From NCBI GenBank assembly GCA_026874595.1, contig CM049318.1:45178456-45242455 (forward strand): a stretch of 64,000 nucleotides of DNA. The letters run 5' to 3'. The notes below the pieces were generated by a model. The model was not told the DNA's origin and ran no database searches. It saw only the letters and a program-made list of their open reading frames with translations. This stretch comes from Sipunculus nudus (lineage: Eukaryota > Annelida > Sipuncula > Golfingiida > Sipunculidae). This document shows, piece after piece, positions 24,977 to 39,639 of this stretch; the stretch's first letter is position 1; each line of letters starts with the position of its first letter. Position numbers and translations under genes: made by a program.

Positions 24977-25399
24977 ATGAAGCTTCTAAAACGCTTCTTT
25001 CGCAATTTAAATCGGCCATTTTTGCACAAAACACGATCTTGTATTACGCGAAAACCGAGCTGATTTCGGCGAAAACGACGTTTGTAACAGGGTCTAAATG
25101 GCCTAATGAAGCTTCTAAAACGCTTCTTTCGCAATTTAAATCGGCCATTTTTGCACAAAACACGATCTTGTATTACGCGAAAACCGAGCTGATTTCGGCG
25201 AAAACGACGTTTGTAACAGGGTCTAAATGGCCTAATGAAGCTTCTAAAACGCTTCTTTCGCAATTTAAATCGGCCATTTTTGCACAAAACACGATCTTGT
25301 ATTACGCGAGAACCGAGCTGATTTCGGCGAAAACGACGTTTGTAACAGGGTCTAAATGGCCTAATGAAGCTTCTAAAACGCTTCTTTCGCAATTTAAAT

Positions 25400-28300
25400 C
25401 GGCCATTTTTGCACAAAACACGATCTTGTATTACGCGAAAACCGAGCTGATTTCGGCGAAAACGACGTTTTGTAACAGGGTCTAAATGGCCTAATGAAGC
25501 TTCTAAAACGCTTCTTTCGCAATTTAAATCGGCCATTTTTGCACAAAACACGATCTTGTATTACGCGAAAACCGAGCTGATTTCGGCGAAAACGACGTTT
25601 GTAACATGGTCTAAATGGCCTAATGAAGCTTCTAAAACGCTTCTTTCGCAATTTAAATCGGCCATTTTTGCACAAAACACGATCTTGTATTACGCGAAAA
25701 CCGAGCTGATTTCGGCAAAAACGACGTTTGTAACAGGGTTTAAATGGCCTAATGAAGCTTCTAAAACGCTTCTTTCGCAATTTAAATCGGCCATTTTTGC
25801 ACAAAACACGATCTTGTATTACGCGAAAACCGAGCTGATTTCGGCGAAAACGACGTTTGTAACAGGGTCTAAATGGCCTAAGGAAGCTTCTAAAACGCTT
25901 CTTTCGCAATTTAAATCGGCCATTTTTGCACAAAACACGATCTTGTATTACGCGAAAACCGAGCTGATTTCGGCGGAAAACGACGTTTGTAACAGGGTCT
26001 AAATGGCCTAATGAAGCTTCTAAAACGCTTCTTTCGCAATTTAAATCGGCCATTTATGCAAAAAACACGATCTTGTATTACGCGAAAACCGAGCTGATTT
26101 CGGCGAAAACGACGTTTGTAACAGGGTCTAAATGGCCTAATGAAGCTTCTAAAACGCTTCTTTCGCAATTTAAATCGGCCATTTTTGCACAAAACACGAT
26201 CTTGTATTACGCGAAAACCGAGCTGATTTCGGCGAAAACGACGTTTGTAACAGGGTCTAAATGGCCTAATGAAGCTTCTAAAACGCTTCTTTCGCAATTT
26301 AAATCGGCCATTTTTGCACAAAACACGATCTTGTATTACGCGAAAACCGAGCTGATTTCGGCGAAAACGACGTTTGTAACAGGGTCTTAATGGCCTAATG
26401 AAGCTTCTAAAACGCTTCTTTCGCAATTTAAATCGGCCATTTTTGCACAAAACACGATCTTGTATTACGCGAAAACCGAGCTGATTTCGGCGAAAACGAC
26501 GTTTGTAACAGGGTCTAAATGGCCTAATGAAGCTTCTAAAACGCTTCTTTCGCAATTTAAATCGGCCATTTTTGCACAAAACACGATCTTGTATTACGCG
26601 AAAACCGAGCTGATTTCGGCGAAAACGACGTTTGTAACAGGGTCTAAATGGCCTAATGAAGCTTCTAAAACGCTTCTTTCGCAATTTAAATCGGCCATTT
26701 TTGCACAAAAACACGATCTTGTATTACGCGAAAACCGAGCTGATTTCGGCGAAAACGACGTTTGTAACAGGGTTCTAAATGGCCTAATGAAGCTTCTAAA
26801 ATGCTTCTTTCGCAATTTAAATCGGCCATTTTTGCACAAAACACGATCTTGTATTACGCGAAAACCGAGCTGATTTCGGCGAAAACGACGTTTGTAACAG
26901 GGTCTAAATGGCCTAATGAAGCTTCTAAAACGCTTCTTTCGCAATTTAAATCGGCCATTTTTGCACAAAACACGATCTTGTATTACGCGAAAACCGAGCT
27001 GATTTCGGCGAAAACGACGTTTGTAACAGGGTCTAAATGGCCTAATGAAGCTTCTAAAACGCTTCTTTCGCAATTAAAATCATCCATTTATGCACAAAAC
27101 ACGATCTTGTATTACGCGAAAACCGAGCTGATTTGGGCGAAAACGACGTTTGTAACAGGGGTCTAAATGGCCTAATGAAGCTTCTAAAACGCTTCTTTCG
27201 CAATTTAAATCGGCCATTTTTGCACAAAACACGATCTTGTATTACGCGAAAACCGAGCTGATTTCGGCGAAAACGACGTTTGTAACAGGGTCTAAATGGC
27301 CTAATGAAGCTTCTAAAACGCTTCTTTCGCAATTTAAATCGGCCATTTTTGCACAAAACACGATCTTGTATTACGCGAAAACCGAGCTGATTTCGGCGAA
27401 AACGACGTTTGTAACAGGGTCTAAATGGCCTAATGAAGCTTCTAAAACGCTTCTTTCGCAATTTAAATCGGCCATTTTTGCACAAAACACGATCTTGTAT
27501 TACGCGAAAACCGAGCTGATTTCGGCGAAAACGACGTTTGTAACAGGGTCTAAATGGCCTAATGAAGCTTCTAAAACGCTTCTTTCGCAATTTAAATCGG
27601 CCATTTTTGCACAAAACACGATCTTGTATTACGCGAAAACAGAGCTGATTTCGGCGAAAACGACGTTTGTAACAGGGTTTAAATGGCCTAATGAAGCTTC
27701 TAAAACGCTTCTTTCGCAATTTAAATCGGCCATTTTTGCACAAAACACGATCTTGTATTACGCGAAAACCGAGCTGATTTCGGCGAAAACGACGTTTGTA
27801 ACAGGGTCTAAATGGCCTAAGGAAGCTTCTAAAACGCTTCTTTTGCAATTAAAATCGGCCATTTTTGCACAAAACACGATCTTGTATTACGCGAAAACCG
27901 AGCTGATTTCGGCGAAAACGACGTTTGTAACAGGGTCTTAATGGCCTAATGAAGCTTCTAAAACGCTTCTTTCGCAATTTAAATCGGCCATTTTTGCACA
28001 AAACACGATCTTGTATTACGCGAAAACCGAGCTGATTTCGGCGAAAACGACGTTTGTAACAGGGTCTAAATGGCCTAATGAAGCTTCTAAAACGCTTCTT
28101 TCGCAATTTAAATCGGCCATTTTTGCACAAAACACGATCTTGTATTACGCGAAAACCGAGCTGATTTCGGCGAAAACGACGTTTGTAACAGGGTCTAAAT
28201 GGCCTAATGAAGCTTCTAAAACGCTTCTTTCGCAATTTAAATCGGCCATTTTTGCACAAAACACGATCTTGTATTACGCGAAAACCGAGCTGATTTCGGC

Positions 28301-31300
28301 GAAAACGACGTTTGTAACAGGGTCTAAATGGCCTAATGAAGCTTCTAAAACGCTTCTTTCGCAATTTAAATCGGCCATTTTTGCACAAAACACGATCTTG
28401 TATTACGCGAGAACCGAGCTGATTTCGGCGAAAACGACGTTTGTAACAGGGTCTAAATGGCCTAATGAAGCTTCTAAAACGCTTCTTTCGCAATTTAAAT
28501 CGGCCATTTTTGCACAAAACACGATCTTGTATTACGCGAAAACCGAGCTGATTTCGGCGAAAACGACGTTTGTAACAGGGTCTAAATGGCCTAATGAAGC
28601 TTCTAAAACGCTTCTTTCGCAATTTAAATCGGCCATTTTTGCACAAAACACGATCTTGTATTACGCGAAAACCGAGCTGATTTCGGCGAAAACGACGTTT
28701 GTAACAGGGTCTAAATGGCCTAATGAAGCTTCTAAAACGCTTCTTTCGCAATTTAAATCGGCCATTTTTGCACAAAACACGATCTTGTATTACGCGAAAA
28801 CCGAGCTGATTTCGGCCAAAACGACGTTTGTAACAGGGTTTAAATGGCCTAATGAAGCTTCTAAAACGCTTCTTTCGCAATTTAAATCGGCCATTTTTGC
28901 ACAAAACACGATCTTGTATTACGCGAAAACCGAGCTGATTTCGGCGAAAACGACGTTTGTAACAGGGTCTAAATGGCCTAAGGAAGCTTCTAAAACGCTT
29001 CTTTCGCAATTTAAATCGGCCATTTTTGCACAAAACACGATCTTGTATTACGCGAAAACCGAGCTGATTTCGGCGAAAACGACGTTTGTAACAGGGTCTA
29101 AATGGCCTAATGAAGCTTCTAAAACGCTTCTTTCGCAATTTAAATCGGCCATTTATGCAAAAAACACGATCTTGTATTACGCGAAAACCGAGCTGATTTC
29201 GGCGAAAACGACGTTTGTAACAGGGTCTAAATGGCCTAATGAAGCTTCTAAAACGCTTCTTTCGCAATTTAAATCGGCCATTTTTGCACAAAACACGATC
29301 TTGTATTACGCGAAAACCGAGCTGATTTCGGCGAAAACGACGTTTGTAACAGGGTCTAAATGGCCTAATGAAGCTTCTAAAACGCTTCTTTCGCAATTTA
29401 AATCGGCCATTTTTGCACAAAACACGATCTTGTATTACGCGAAAACCGAGCTGATTTCGGCGAAAACGACGTTTGTAACAGGGTCTTAATGGCCTAATGA
29501 AGCTTCTAAAACGCTTCTTTGGCAATTTAAATCGGCCATTTTTGCACAAAACACGATCTTGTATTACGCGAAAACCGAGCTGATTTCGGCGAAAACGACG
29601 TTTGTAACAGGGTCTAAATGGCCTAATGAAGCTTCTAAAACGCTTCTTTCGCAATTTAAATCGGCCATTTTTGCACAAAACACGATCTTGTATTACGCGA
29701 AAACCGAGCTGATTTCGGCGAAAACGACGTTTGTAACAGGGTCTAAATGGCCTAATGAAGCTTCTAAAACGCTTCTTTCGCAATTTAAATCGGCCATTTT
29801 TGCACAAAACACGATCTTGTATTACGCGAAAACCGAGCTGATTTCGGCGAAAACGACGTTTGTAACAGGGTCTAAATGGCCTAATGAAGCTTCTAAAATG
29901 CTTCTTTCGCAATTTAAATCGGCCATTTTTGCACAAAACACGATCTTGTATTACGCGAAAACCGAGCTGATTTCGGCGAAAACGACGTTTGTAACAGGGT
30001 CTAAATGGCCTAATGAAGCTTCTAAAACGCTTCTTTCGCAATTTAAATCGGCCATTTTTGCACAAAACACGATCTTGTATTACGCGAAAACCGAGCTGAT
30101 TTCGGCGAAAACGACGTTTGTAACAGGGTCTAAATGGCCTAATGAAGCTTCTAAAAACGCTTCTTTCGCAATTAAAATCATCCATTTATGCACAAAACAC
30201 GATCTTGTATTACGCGAAAACCGAGCTGATTTGGGCGAAAACGACGTTTGTAACAGGGTCTAAATGGCCTAATGAAGCTTCTAAAACGCTTCTTTCGCAA
30301 TTTAAATCGGCCATTTTTGCACAAAACACGATCTTGTATTACGCGAAAACCGAGCTGATTTCGGCGAAAACGACGTTTGTAACAGGGTCTAAATGGCCTA
30401 ATGAAGCTTCTAAAACGCTTCTTTCGCAATTTAAATCGGCCATTTTTGCACAAAACACGATCTTGTATTACGCGAAAACCGAGCTGATTTCGGCGAAAAC
30501 GACGTTTGTAACAGGGTCTAAATGGCCTAATGAAGCTTCTAAAACGCTTCTTTCGCAATTTAAATCGGCCATTTTTGCACAAAACACGATCTTGTATTAC
30601 GCGAAAACCGAGCTGATTTCGGCGAAAACGACGTTTGTAACAGGGTCTAAATGGCCTAATGAAGCTTCTAAAACGCTTCTTTCGCAATTTAAATCGGCCA
30701 TTTTTGCACAAAACACGATCTTGTATTACGCGAAAACAGAGCTGATTTCGGCGAAAACGACGTTTGTAACAGGGGTCTAAATGGCCCAATGAAGCTTCTA
30801 AAACGCTTCTTTCGCAATTTAAATCGGCCATTTTTGCACAAAACACGATCTTGTATTACGCGAAAACCGAGCTGATTTCGGCGAAAACGACGTTTGTAAC
30901 AGGGTCTAAATGGCCTAAGGAAGCTTCTAAAACGCTTCTTTTGCAATTAAAATCGGCCATTTTTGCACAAAACACGATCTTGTATTACGCGAAAACCGAG
31001 CTGATTTCGGCGAAAACGACGTTTGTAACAGGGTCTTAATGGCCTAATGAAGCTTCTAAAACGCTTCTTTCGCAATTTAAATCGGCCATTTTTGCACAAA
31101 ACACGATCTTGTATTACGCGAAAACCGAGCTGATTTCGGCGAAAACACCGTTTGTAACAGGGTCTAAATGGCCTAATGAAGCTTCTAAAACGCTTCTTTC
31201 GCAATTTAAATCGGCCATTTTTGCACAAAACACGATCTTGTATTACGCGAAAACCGAGCTGATTTCGGCGAAAACGACGTTTGTAACAGGGTCTAAATGG

Positions 31301-34300
31301 CCTAATGAAGCTTCTAAAACGCTTCTTTCGCAATTTAAATCGGCCATTTTTTGCAAAAAACACGATCTTGTATTACGCGAAAACCGAGCTGATTTCGGCG
31401 AAAAACGACGTTTGTAACAGGGTCTAAATGGCCTAATGAAGCTTCTAAAACGCTTCTTTCGCAATTTAAATCGGCCATTTTTGCACAAAACACGATCTTG
31501 TATTACGCGAAAACCGAGCTGATTTCGGCGAAAACGACGTTTGTAACAGGGTCTAAATGGCCTAAGGAAGCTTCTAAAACGCTTCTTTTGCAATTTAAAT
31601 CGGCCATTTTTGCACAAAACACGATCTTGTATTACGCGAAAACCGAGCTGATTTCGGCGAAAACGACGTTTGTAACAGGGTCTTAATGGCCTAATGAAGC
31701 TTCTAAAACGCTTCTTTCGCAATTTAAATCGGCCATTTTTGCACAAAACACGATCTTGTATTACGCGAAAACCGAGCTGATTTCGGCGAAAACGACGTTT
31801 GTAACAGGGTCTAAATGGCCTAAGGAAGCTTCTAAAACGCTTCTTTTGCAATTTAAATCGGCCATTTTTGCACAAAACACGATCTTGTATTACGCGAAAA
31901 CCGAGCTGATTTCGGCGAAAACGACGTTTGTAACAGGGTCTAAATGGCCTAATGAAGCTTCTAAAACGCTTCTTTCGCAATTTAAATCGGCCATTTTTGC
32001 AAAAAACACGATCTTGTATTACGCGAAAACCGAGCTGATTTCGGCGAAAACGACGTTTGTAACAGGGTCTAAATGGCCTAATGAAGCTTCTAAAACGCTT
32101 CTTTCGCAATTTAAATCGGCCATTTTTGCACAAAACACGATCTTGTATTACGCGAAAACCGTGCTGATTTCGGCGAAAACGACGTTTGTAACAGGGTCTA
32201 AATGGCCTAATGAAGCTTCTAAAACGCTTCTTTCGCAATTTAAATCGGCCATTTTTGCACAAAACACGATCTTGTATTACGCGAAAACCGAGCTGATTTC
32301 GGCGAAAACGACGTTTGTAACAGGGTCTTAATGGCCTAATGAAGCTTCTAAAACGCTTCTTTCGCAATTTAAATCGGCCATTTTTGCACAAAACACGATC
32401 TTGTATTACGCGAAAACCGAGCTGATTTCGGCGAAAACGACGTTTTGTAACAGGGTCTAAATGGCCTATTGAAGCTTCTAAAACGCTTCTTTCGCAATTT
32501 AAATCGGCCATTTTTGCACAAAACACGATCTTGTATTACGCGAAAACCGAGCTGATTTCGGCGAAAACGACGTTTGTAACAGGGTCTAAATGGCCTAATG
32601 AAGCTTCTAAAACGCTTCTTTCGCAATTTAAATCGGCCATTTTTGCACAAAACACGATCTTGTATTACGCGAAAACCGAGCTGATTTCGGCGAAAACGAC
32701 GTTTGTAACAGGGACTAAATGGCCTAATGAAGCTTCTAAAACGCTTCTTTCGCAATTTAAATCGGCCATTTTTGCACAAAACACGATCTTGTATTACGCG
32801 AAAACCGAGCTGATTTCGGCGAAAACGACGTTTGTAACAGGGTCTAAAATGGCCTAATGAAGCTTCTAAAACGCTTCTTTCGCAATTTAAATCGGCCATT
32901 TTTTGCACAAAACACGATCTTGTATTACGCGAAAACCGAGCTGATTTCGGCGAAAACGACGTTTGTAACAGGGGTCCTAAATGGCCTAATGAAGCTTCTA
33001 AAACGCTTCTTTCGCAATTAAAATCGGCCATTTTTGCACAAAACACGATCTTGTATTACGCGAAAACCGAGCTGATTTCGGCGAAAACCACGTTTGTAAC
33101 AGGGTCTAAATGGCCTAATGAAGCTTCTAAAACGCTTCTTTCGCAATTTAAATCGGCCATTTTTGCACAAAACACGATCTTGTATTACGCGAAAACCGAG
33201 CTGATTTCGGCGAAAACGACGTTTGTAACAGGGTCTAAATGGCCTAATGAAGCTTCTAAAACGCTTCTTTCGCAATTTAAATCGGCCATTTTTGCACAAA
33301 ACACGATCTTGTATTACGCGAAAACCGAGCTGATTTCGGCGGAAAACGACGTTTGTAACAGGGTCTAAATGGCCTAATGAAGCTTCTAAAACGCTTCTTT
33401 CGCAATTTAAATCGGCCATTTTTGCACAAAACACGATCTTGTATTACGCGAAAACCGAGCTGATTTCGGCGAAAACGACGTTTGTAACAGGGTTTAAATG
33501 GCCTAATGAAGCTTCTAAAACGCTTCTTTCGCAATTTAAATCGGCCATTTTTGCACAAAACACGATCTTGTATTACGCGAAAACCTAGCTGATTTGGGCG
33601 AAAACGACGTTTGTAACAGGGTCTAAATGGCCTAAGGAAGCTTCTAAAACGCTTCTTTGGCAATTTAAATCGGCAATTTTTGCACAAAACACGATCTTGT
33701 ATTACGCGAAAACCGAGCTGATTTCGGCGAAAACGACGTTTGTAACAGGGTCTAAATGGCCTAATGAAGCTTCTAAAACGCTTCTTTCGCAATTTAAATC
33801 GGCCATTTTTGCACAAAACACGATCTTGTATTACGCGAAAACCGAGCTGATTTGGGCGAAAACGACGTTTGTAACAGGGTCTAAATGGCCTAATGAAGCT
33901 TCTAAAACGCTTCTTTCGCAATTTAAATCGGCCATTTTTGCAAAAAAACACGATCTTGTATTACGCGAAAACCGAGCTGATTTCGGCGAAAACAACGTTT
34001 GTAACAGGGTCTAAATGGCCTAATGAAGCTTCTAAAACGCTTCTTTCGCAATTTAAATCGGCCATTTTTGCACAAAACACGATCTTGTATTACGCGAAAA
34101 CCGAGCTGATTTCGGCGAAAACGACGTTTGTAACAGGGTCTAAATGGCCTAAGGAAGCTTCTAAAACGCTTCTTTTGCAATTTAAATCGGCCATTTTTGC
34201 ACAAAACACGATCTTGTATTACGCGAAAACCGAGCTGATTTCGGCGAAAACGACGTTTGTAACAGGGTCTAAATGGCCTAATGAAGCTTCTAAAACGCTT

Positions 34301-36010
34301 CTTTCGCAATTTAAATCGGCCATTTTTGCAAAAAACACGATCTTGTATTACGCGAAAACCGAGCTGATTTCGGCGAAAACGACGTTTGTAACAGGGTCTA
34401 AATGGCCTAATGAAGCTTCTAAAACGCTTCTTTCGCAATTTAAATCGGCCATTTTTTGCACAAAACACGATCTTGTATTACGCGAAAACCGAGCTGATTT
34501 CGGCGAAAACGACGTTTGTAACAGGGTCTAAATGGCCTAAGGAAGCTTCTAAAACGCTTCTTTTGCAATTTAAATCGGCCATTTTTGCACAAAACACGAT
34601 CTTGTATTACGCGAAAACCGAGCTGATTTCGGCGAAAACGACGTTTTGTAACAGGGTCTTAATGGCCTAATGAAGCTTCTAAAACGCTTCTTTCGCAATT
34701 TAAATCGGCCATTTTTGCACAAAACACGATCTTGTATTACGCGAAAACCGAGCTGATTTCGGCGAAAACGACGTTTGTAACAGGGTCTAAATGGCCTAAG
34801 GAAGCTTCTAAAACGCTTCTTTTGCAATTTAAATCGGCCATTTTTGCACAAAACACGATCTTGTATTACGCGAAAACCGAGCTGATTTCGGCGAAAACGA
34901 CGTTTGTAACAGGGTCTAAATGGCCTAATGAAGCTTCTAAAACGCTTCTTTCGCAATTTAAATCGGCCATTTTTGCAAAAAACACGATCTTGTATTACGC
35001 GAAAACCGAGCTGATTTCGGCGAAAACGACGTTTGTAACAGGGTCTAAATGGCCTAATGAAGCTTCTAAAACGCTTCTTTCGCAATTTAAATCGGCCATT
35101 TTTGCACAAAACACGATCTTGTATTACGCGAAAACCGTGCTGATTTCGGCGAAAACGACGTTTGTAACAGGGTCTAAATGGCCTAATGAAGCTTCTAAAA
35201 CGCTTCTTTCGCAATTTTAAATCGGCCATTTTTGCACAAAACACGATCTTGTATTACGCGAAAACCGAGCTGATTTCGGCGAAAACGACGTTTGTAACAG
35301 GGTCTTAATGGCCTAATGAAGCTTCTAAAACGCTTCTTTCGCAATTTAAATCGGCCATTTTTGCACAAAACACGATCTTGTATTACGCGAAAACCGAGCT
35401 GATTTCGGCGAAAACGACGTTTGTAACAGGGTCTAAATGGCCTATTGAAGCTTCTAAAACGCTTCTTTCGCAATTTAAATCGGCCATTTTTGCACAAAAC
35501 ACGATCTTGTATTACGCGAAAACCGAGCTGATTTCGGCGAAAACGACGTTTGTAACAGGGTCTAAATGGCCTAATGAAGCTTCTAAAACGCTTCTTTCGC
35601 AATTTAAATCGGCCATTTTTGCACAAAACACGATCTTGTATTACGCGAAAACCGAGCTGATTTCGGCGAAAACGACGTTTGTAACAGGGACTTAATGGCC
35701 TAATGAAGCTTCTAAAACGCTTCTTTCGCAATTTAAATCGGCCATTTTTGCACAAAACACGATCTTGTATTACGCGAAAACCGAGCTGATTTCGGCGAAA
35801 ACGACGTTTGTAACAGGGTCTAAATGGCCTAATGAAGCTTCTAAAACGCTTCTTTCGCAATTTAAATCGGCCATTTTTGCACAAAACACGATCTTGTATT
35901 ACGCGAAAACCGAGCTGATTTCGGCGAAAACGACGTTTGTAACAGGGTCTAAATGGGCCTAATGAAGCTTCTAAAACGCTTCTTTTCGCAATTAAAATCG
36001 GCCATTTTTT
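25400..36010 (-). repeat. Satellite stretch with scattered +1 homopolymer indels
   Basis: Single extra bases, mostly within runs, occur near 25470, 25976, 26709, 26774, 27161, 30156, 30775, 31352, 31406, 32444, 32848, 32902, 32975, 33341, 33942, 34455, 34645, 35216, 35956, 35984 and 36008. Between 36.1 and 49.5 kb such changes are rare (a loss near 38072 and one near 42526). Nearly all are gains, which suggests systematic homopolymer overcalling in this contig segment. Confidence 0.65.
32100..34020 (-). repeat. 23-monomer-offset duplicated block, copy 1
   Basis: Shares ordered rare markers with 35.1-37.0 kb at an offset of 2974-2976 bp, against 2967 for 23 monomers, the rest being indels. 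Markers are accgtgctg (about 32159), gaaaaccacg (about 33083), the stop-creating acctagctg (33583) and the adjacent gatttgggcg. A cctaaggaagc monomer with ctttggcaat follows at about 33632. Confidence 0.82.
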
Positions 36011-37000
36011 GCACAAAACACGATCTTGTATTACGCGAAAACCGAGCTGATTTCGGCGAAAACCACGTTTGTAACAGGGTCTAAATGGCCTAATGAAGCT
36101 TCTAAAACGCTTCTTTCGCAATTTAAATCTTCCATTTTTGCACAAAACACGATCTTGTATTACGCGAAAACCGAGCTGATTTCGGCGAAAACGACGTTTG
36201 TAACAGGGTCTAAATGGCCTAATGAAGCTTCTAAAACGCTTCTTTCGCAATTTAAATCGGCCATTTTTGCACAAAACACGATCTTGTATTACGCGAAAAC
36301 CGAGCTGATTTCGGCGAAAACGACGTTTGTAACAGGGTCTAAATGGCCTAATGAAGCTTCTAAAACGCTTCTTTCGCAATTTAAATCGGCCATTTTTGCA
36401 CAAAACACGATCTTGTATTACGCGAAAACCGAGCTGATTTCGGCGAAAACGACGTTTGTAACAGGGTTTAAATGGCCTAATGAAGCTTCTAAAACGCTTC
36501 TTTCGCAATTTAAATCGGCCATTTTTGCACAAAACACGATCTTGTATTACGCGAAAACCTAGCTGATTTGGGCGAAAACGACGTTTGTAACAGGGTCTAA
36601 ATGGCCTAAGGAAGCTTCTAAAACGCTTCTTTGGCAATTTAAATCGGCAATTTTTGCACAAAACACGATCTTGTATTACGCGAAAACCGAGCTGATTTCG
36701 GCGAAAACGACGTTTGTAACAGGGTCTAAATGGCCTAATGAAGCTTCTAAAACGCTTCTTTCGCAATTTAAATCGGCCATTTTTGCACAAAACACGATCT
36801 TGTATTACGCGAAAACCGAGCTGATTTGGGCGAAAACGACGTTTGTAACAGGGTCTAAATGGCCTAATGAAGCTTCTAAAACGCTTCTTTCGCAATTTAA
36901 ATCGGCCATTTTTGCAAAAAACACGATCTTGTATTACGCGAAAACCGAGCTGATTTCGGCGAAAACGACGTTTGTAACAGGGTCTAAATGGCCTAATGAA
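35080..37000 (-). repeat. 23-monomer-offset duplicated block, copy 2
   Basis: Second copy, with accgtgctg (about 35135), gaaaaccacg (about 36058), acctagctg (36557) and gatttgggcg (about 36825). It has fewer single-base gains than copy 1, so the extra bases in copy 1 arose after the duplication or are sequence error. Confidence 0.82.
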
Positions 37001-37763
37001 GCTTCTAAAACGCTTCTTTCGCAATTTAAATCGGCCATTTTTGCACAAAACACGATCTTGTATTACGCGAAAACCGAGCTGATTTCGGCGAAAACGACGT
37101 TTGTAACAGGGTCTAAATGGCCTAAGGAAGCTTCTAAAACGCTTCTTTTGCAATTTAAATCGGCCATTTTTGCACAAAACACGATCTTGTATTACGCGAA
37201 AACCGAGCTGATTTCGGCGAAAACGACGTTTGTAACAGGGTCTTAATGGCCTAATGAAGCTTCTAAAACGCTTCTTTCGCAATTTAAATCGGCCATTTTT
37301 GCACAAAACACGATCTTGTATTACGCGAAAACCGAGCTGATTTCGGCGAAAACACCGTTTGTAACAGGGTCTAAATGGCCTAATGAAGCTTCTAAAACGC
37401 TTCTCTCGCAATTTAAATCGGCCATTTTTGCACAAAACACGATCTTGTCTTACGCGAAAACCGAGCTGATTTCGGCGAAAACGACGTTTGTAACAGGGTC
37501 TAAATGGCCTAATGAAGCTTCTAAAACGCTTCTTTCGCAATTTAAATCGGCCATTTTTGCACAAAACACGATCTTGTATTACGCGAAAACCGAGCTGATT
37601 TCGGCGAAAACGACGTTTGTAACAGGGTCTAAATGGCCTAATGAAGCTTCTAAAACGCTTCTTTCGCAATTAAAATCGGCCATTTTTGCACAAAACACGA
37701 TCTTGTATTACGCGAAAACCGAGCTGATTTCGGCGAAAACGACGTTTGTAACAGGGTCTAAAT

Positions 37764-37820
37764 CGGGTAATGAAGATCCTAAAAGGCTTCTATTACATCA
37801 GACAACAGCCGTTTTTGCCC
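37764..37820 (-). repeat. Diverged 57-bp patch, copy 4
   Basis: Reverse complement of the 57-bp patch in the left arm. Unlike the five other copies, the adjoining monomer has the normal gtaacaggg instead of gtaccaggg, although it keeps the one-base loss in cgcaaaaccg. Confidence 0.9.
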
Positions 37821-39639
37821 AAAACACGATCTTGTATTACGCAAAACCGAGCTGATTTCGGCGAAAACGACGTTTGTAACAGGGTCTAAATGGCCTAATG
37901 AAGCTTCTAAAACGCTTCTTTCGCAATTTAAATCGGCCATTTTTGCACAAAACACGATCTTGTATTACGCGAAAACCGAGCTGATTTCGGCGAAAACGAC
38001 GTTTGTAACAGGGTCTAAATGGCCTAATGAAGCTTCTAAAACGCTTCTTTCGCAATTTAAATCGGCCATTTTGCACAAAACACGATCTTGTATTACGCGA
38101 AAACCGAGCTGATTTCGGCGAAAACGACGTTTGTAACAGGGTCTAAATGGCCTAATGAAGCTTCTAAAACGCTTCTTTCGCAATTTAAATCGGCCATTTT
38201 TGCACAAAACACGATCTTGTATTACGCGAAAACCGAGCTGATTTCGGCGAAAACGACGTTTGTAACAGGGTCTAAATGGCCTAATGAAGCTTCTAAAACG
38301 CTTCTTTTGCAATTTAAATCGGCCATTTTTGCACAAAACACGATCTTGTATTACGCGAAAACCGAGCTGATTTGGGCGAAAACGACGTTTGTAACAGGGT
38401 CTAAATGGCCTAATGAAGCTTCTAAAACGCTTCTTTCGCAATTTAAATCGGCCATTTTTGCACAAAACACGATCTTGTATTACGCGAAAACCGAGCTGAT
38501 TTCGGCGAAAACGACGTTTGTAACAGGGTCTAAATGGCCTAATGAAGCTTCTAAAACGCTTCTTTCGCAATTTAAATCGGCCATTTTTGCACAAAACACG
38601 ATCTTGTATTACGCGAAAACCGAGCTGATTTCGGCGAAAACGACGTTTGTAACAGGGTCTAAATGGCCTAATGAAGCTTCTAAAACGCTTCTTTCGCATT
38701 TTAAATCGGCCATTTTTGCACAAAACACGATCTTGTATTACGCGAAAACCGAGCTGATTTCGGCGAAAACGACGTTTGTAACAGGGTCTAAATGGCCTAA
38801 TGAAGCTTCTAAAACGCATCTTTCGCAATTTAAATCGGCCATTTTTGCACAAAACACGATCTTGTATTACGCGAAAACCGAGCTGATTTCGGCGAAAACG
38901 ACGTTTGTAACAGGGTCTAAATGGCCTAATGAAGCTTCTAAAACGCTTCTTTCGCAATTTAAATCGGCCATTTTTGCACAAAACACGATCTTGTATTACG
39001 CGAAAACCGAGCTGATTTCGGCGAAAACGACGTTTGTAACAGGGTCTAAATGGCCTAATGAAGCTTCTAAAACGCTTCTTTCGCAATTTAAATCGGCCAT
39101 TTTTGCACAAAACACGATCTTGTATTACGCGAAAACCGAGCTGATTTCGGCGAAAACGACGTTTGTAACAGGGTCTAAATGGCCTAATGAAGCGTCTAAA
39201 ACGCTTCTTTCGCAATTTAAATCGGCCATTTTTGCACAAAACACGATCTTGTATTACGCGAAAACCGAGCTGATTTCGGCGAAAACGACGTTTGTAACAG
39301 GGTCTTAATGGCCTAATGAAGCTTCTAAAACGCTTCTTTCGCAATTTAAATCGGCCATTTTTGCACAAAACACGATCTTGTATTACGCGAAAACCGAGCT
39401 GATTTCGGCGAAAACGACGTTTGTAACAGGGTCTAAATGGCCTAATGAAGCTTCTAAAACGCTTCTTTCGCAATTTAAATCGGCCATTTTTGCACAAAAC
39501 ACGATCTTGTATTACGCGAAAACCGAGCTGATTTCGGCGAAAACGACGTTTGTAACAGGGTCTTAATGGCCTAATGAAGCTTCTAAAACGCTTCTTTCGC
39601 AATTTAAATCGGCCATTTTTGCACAAAACACGATCTTGT

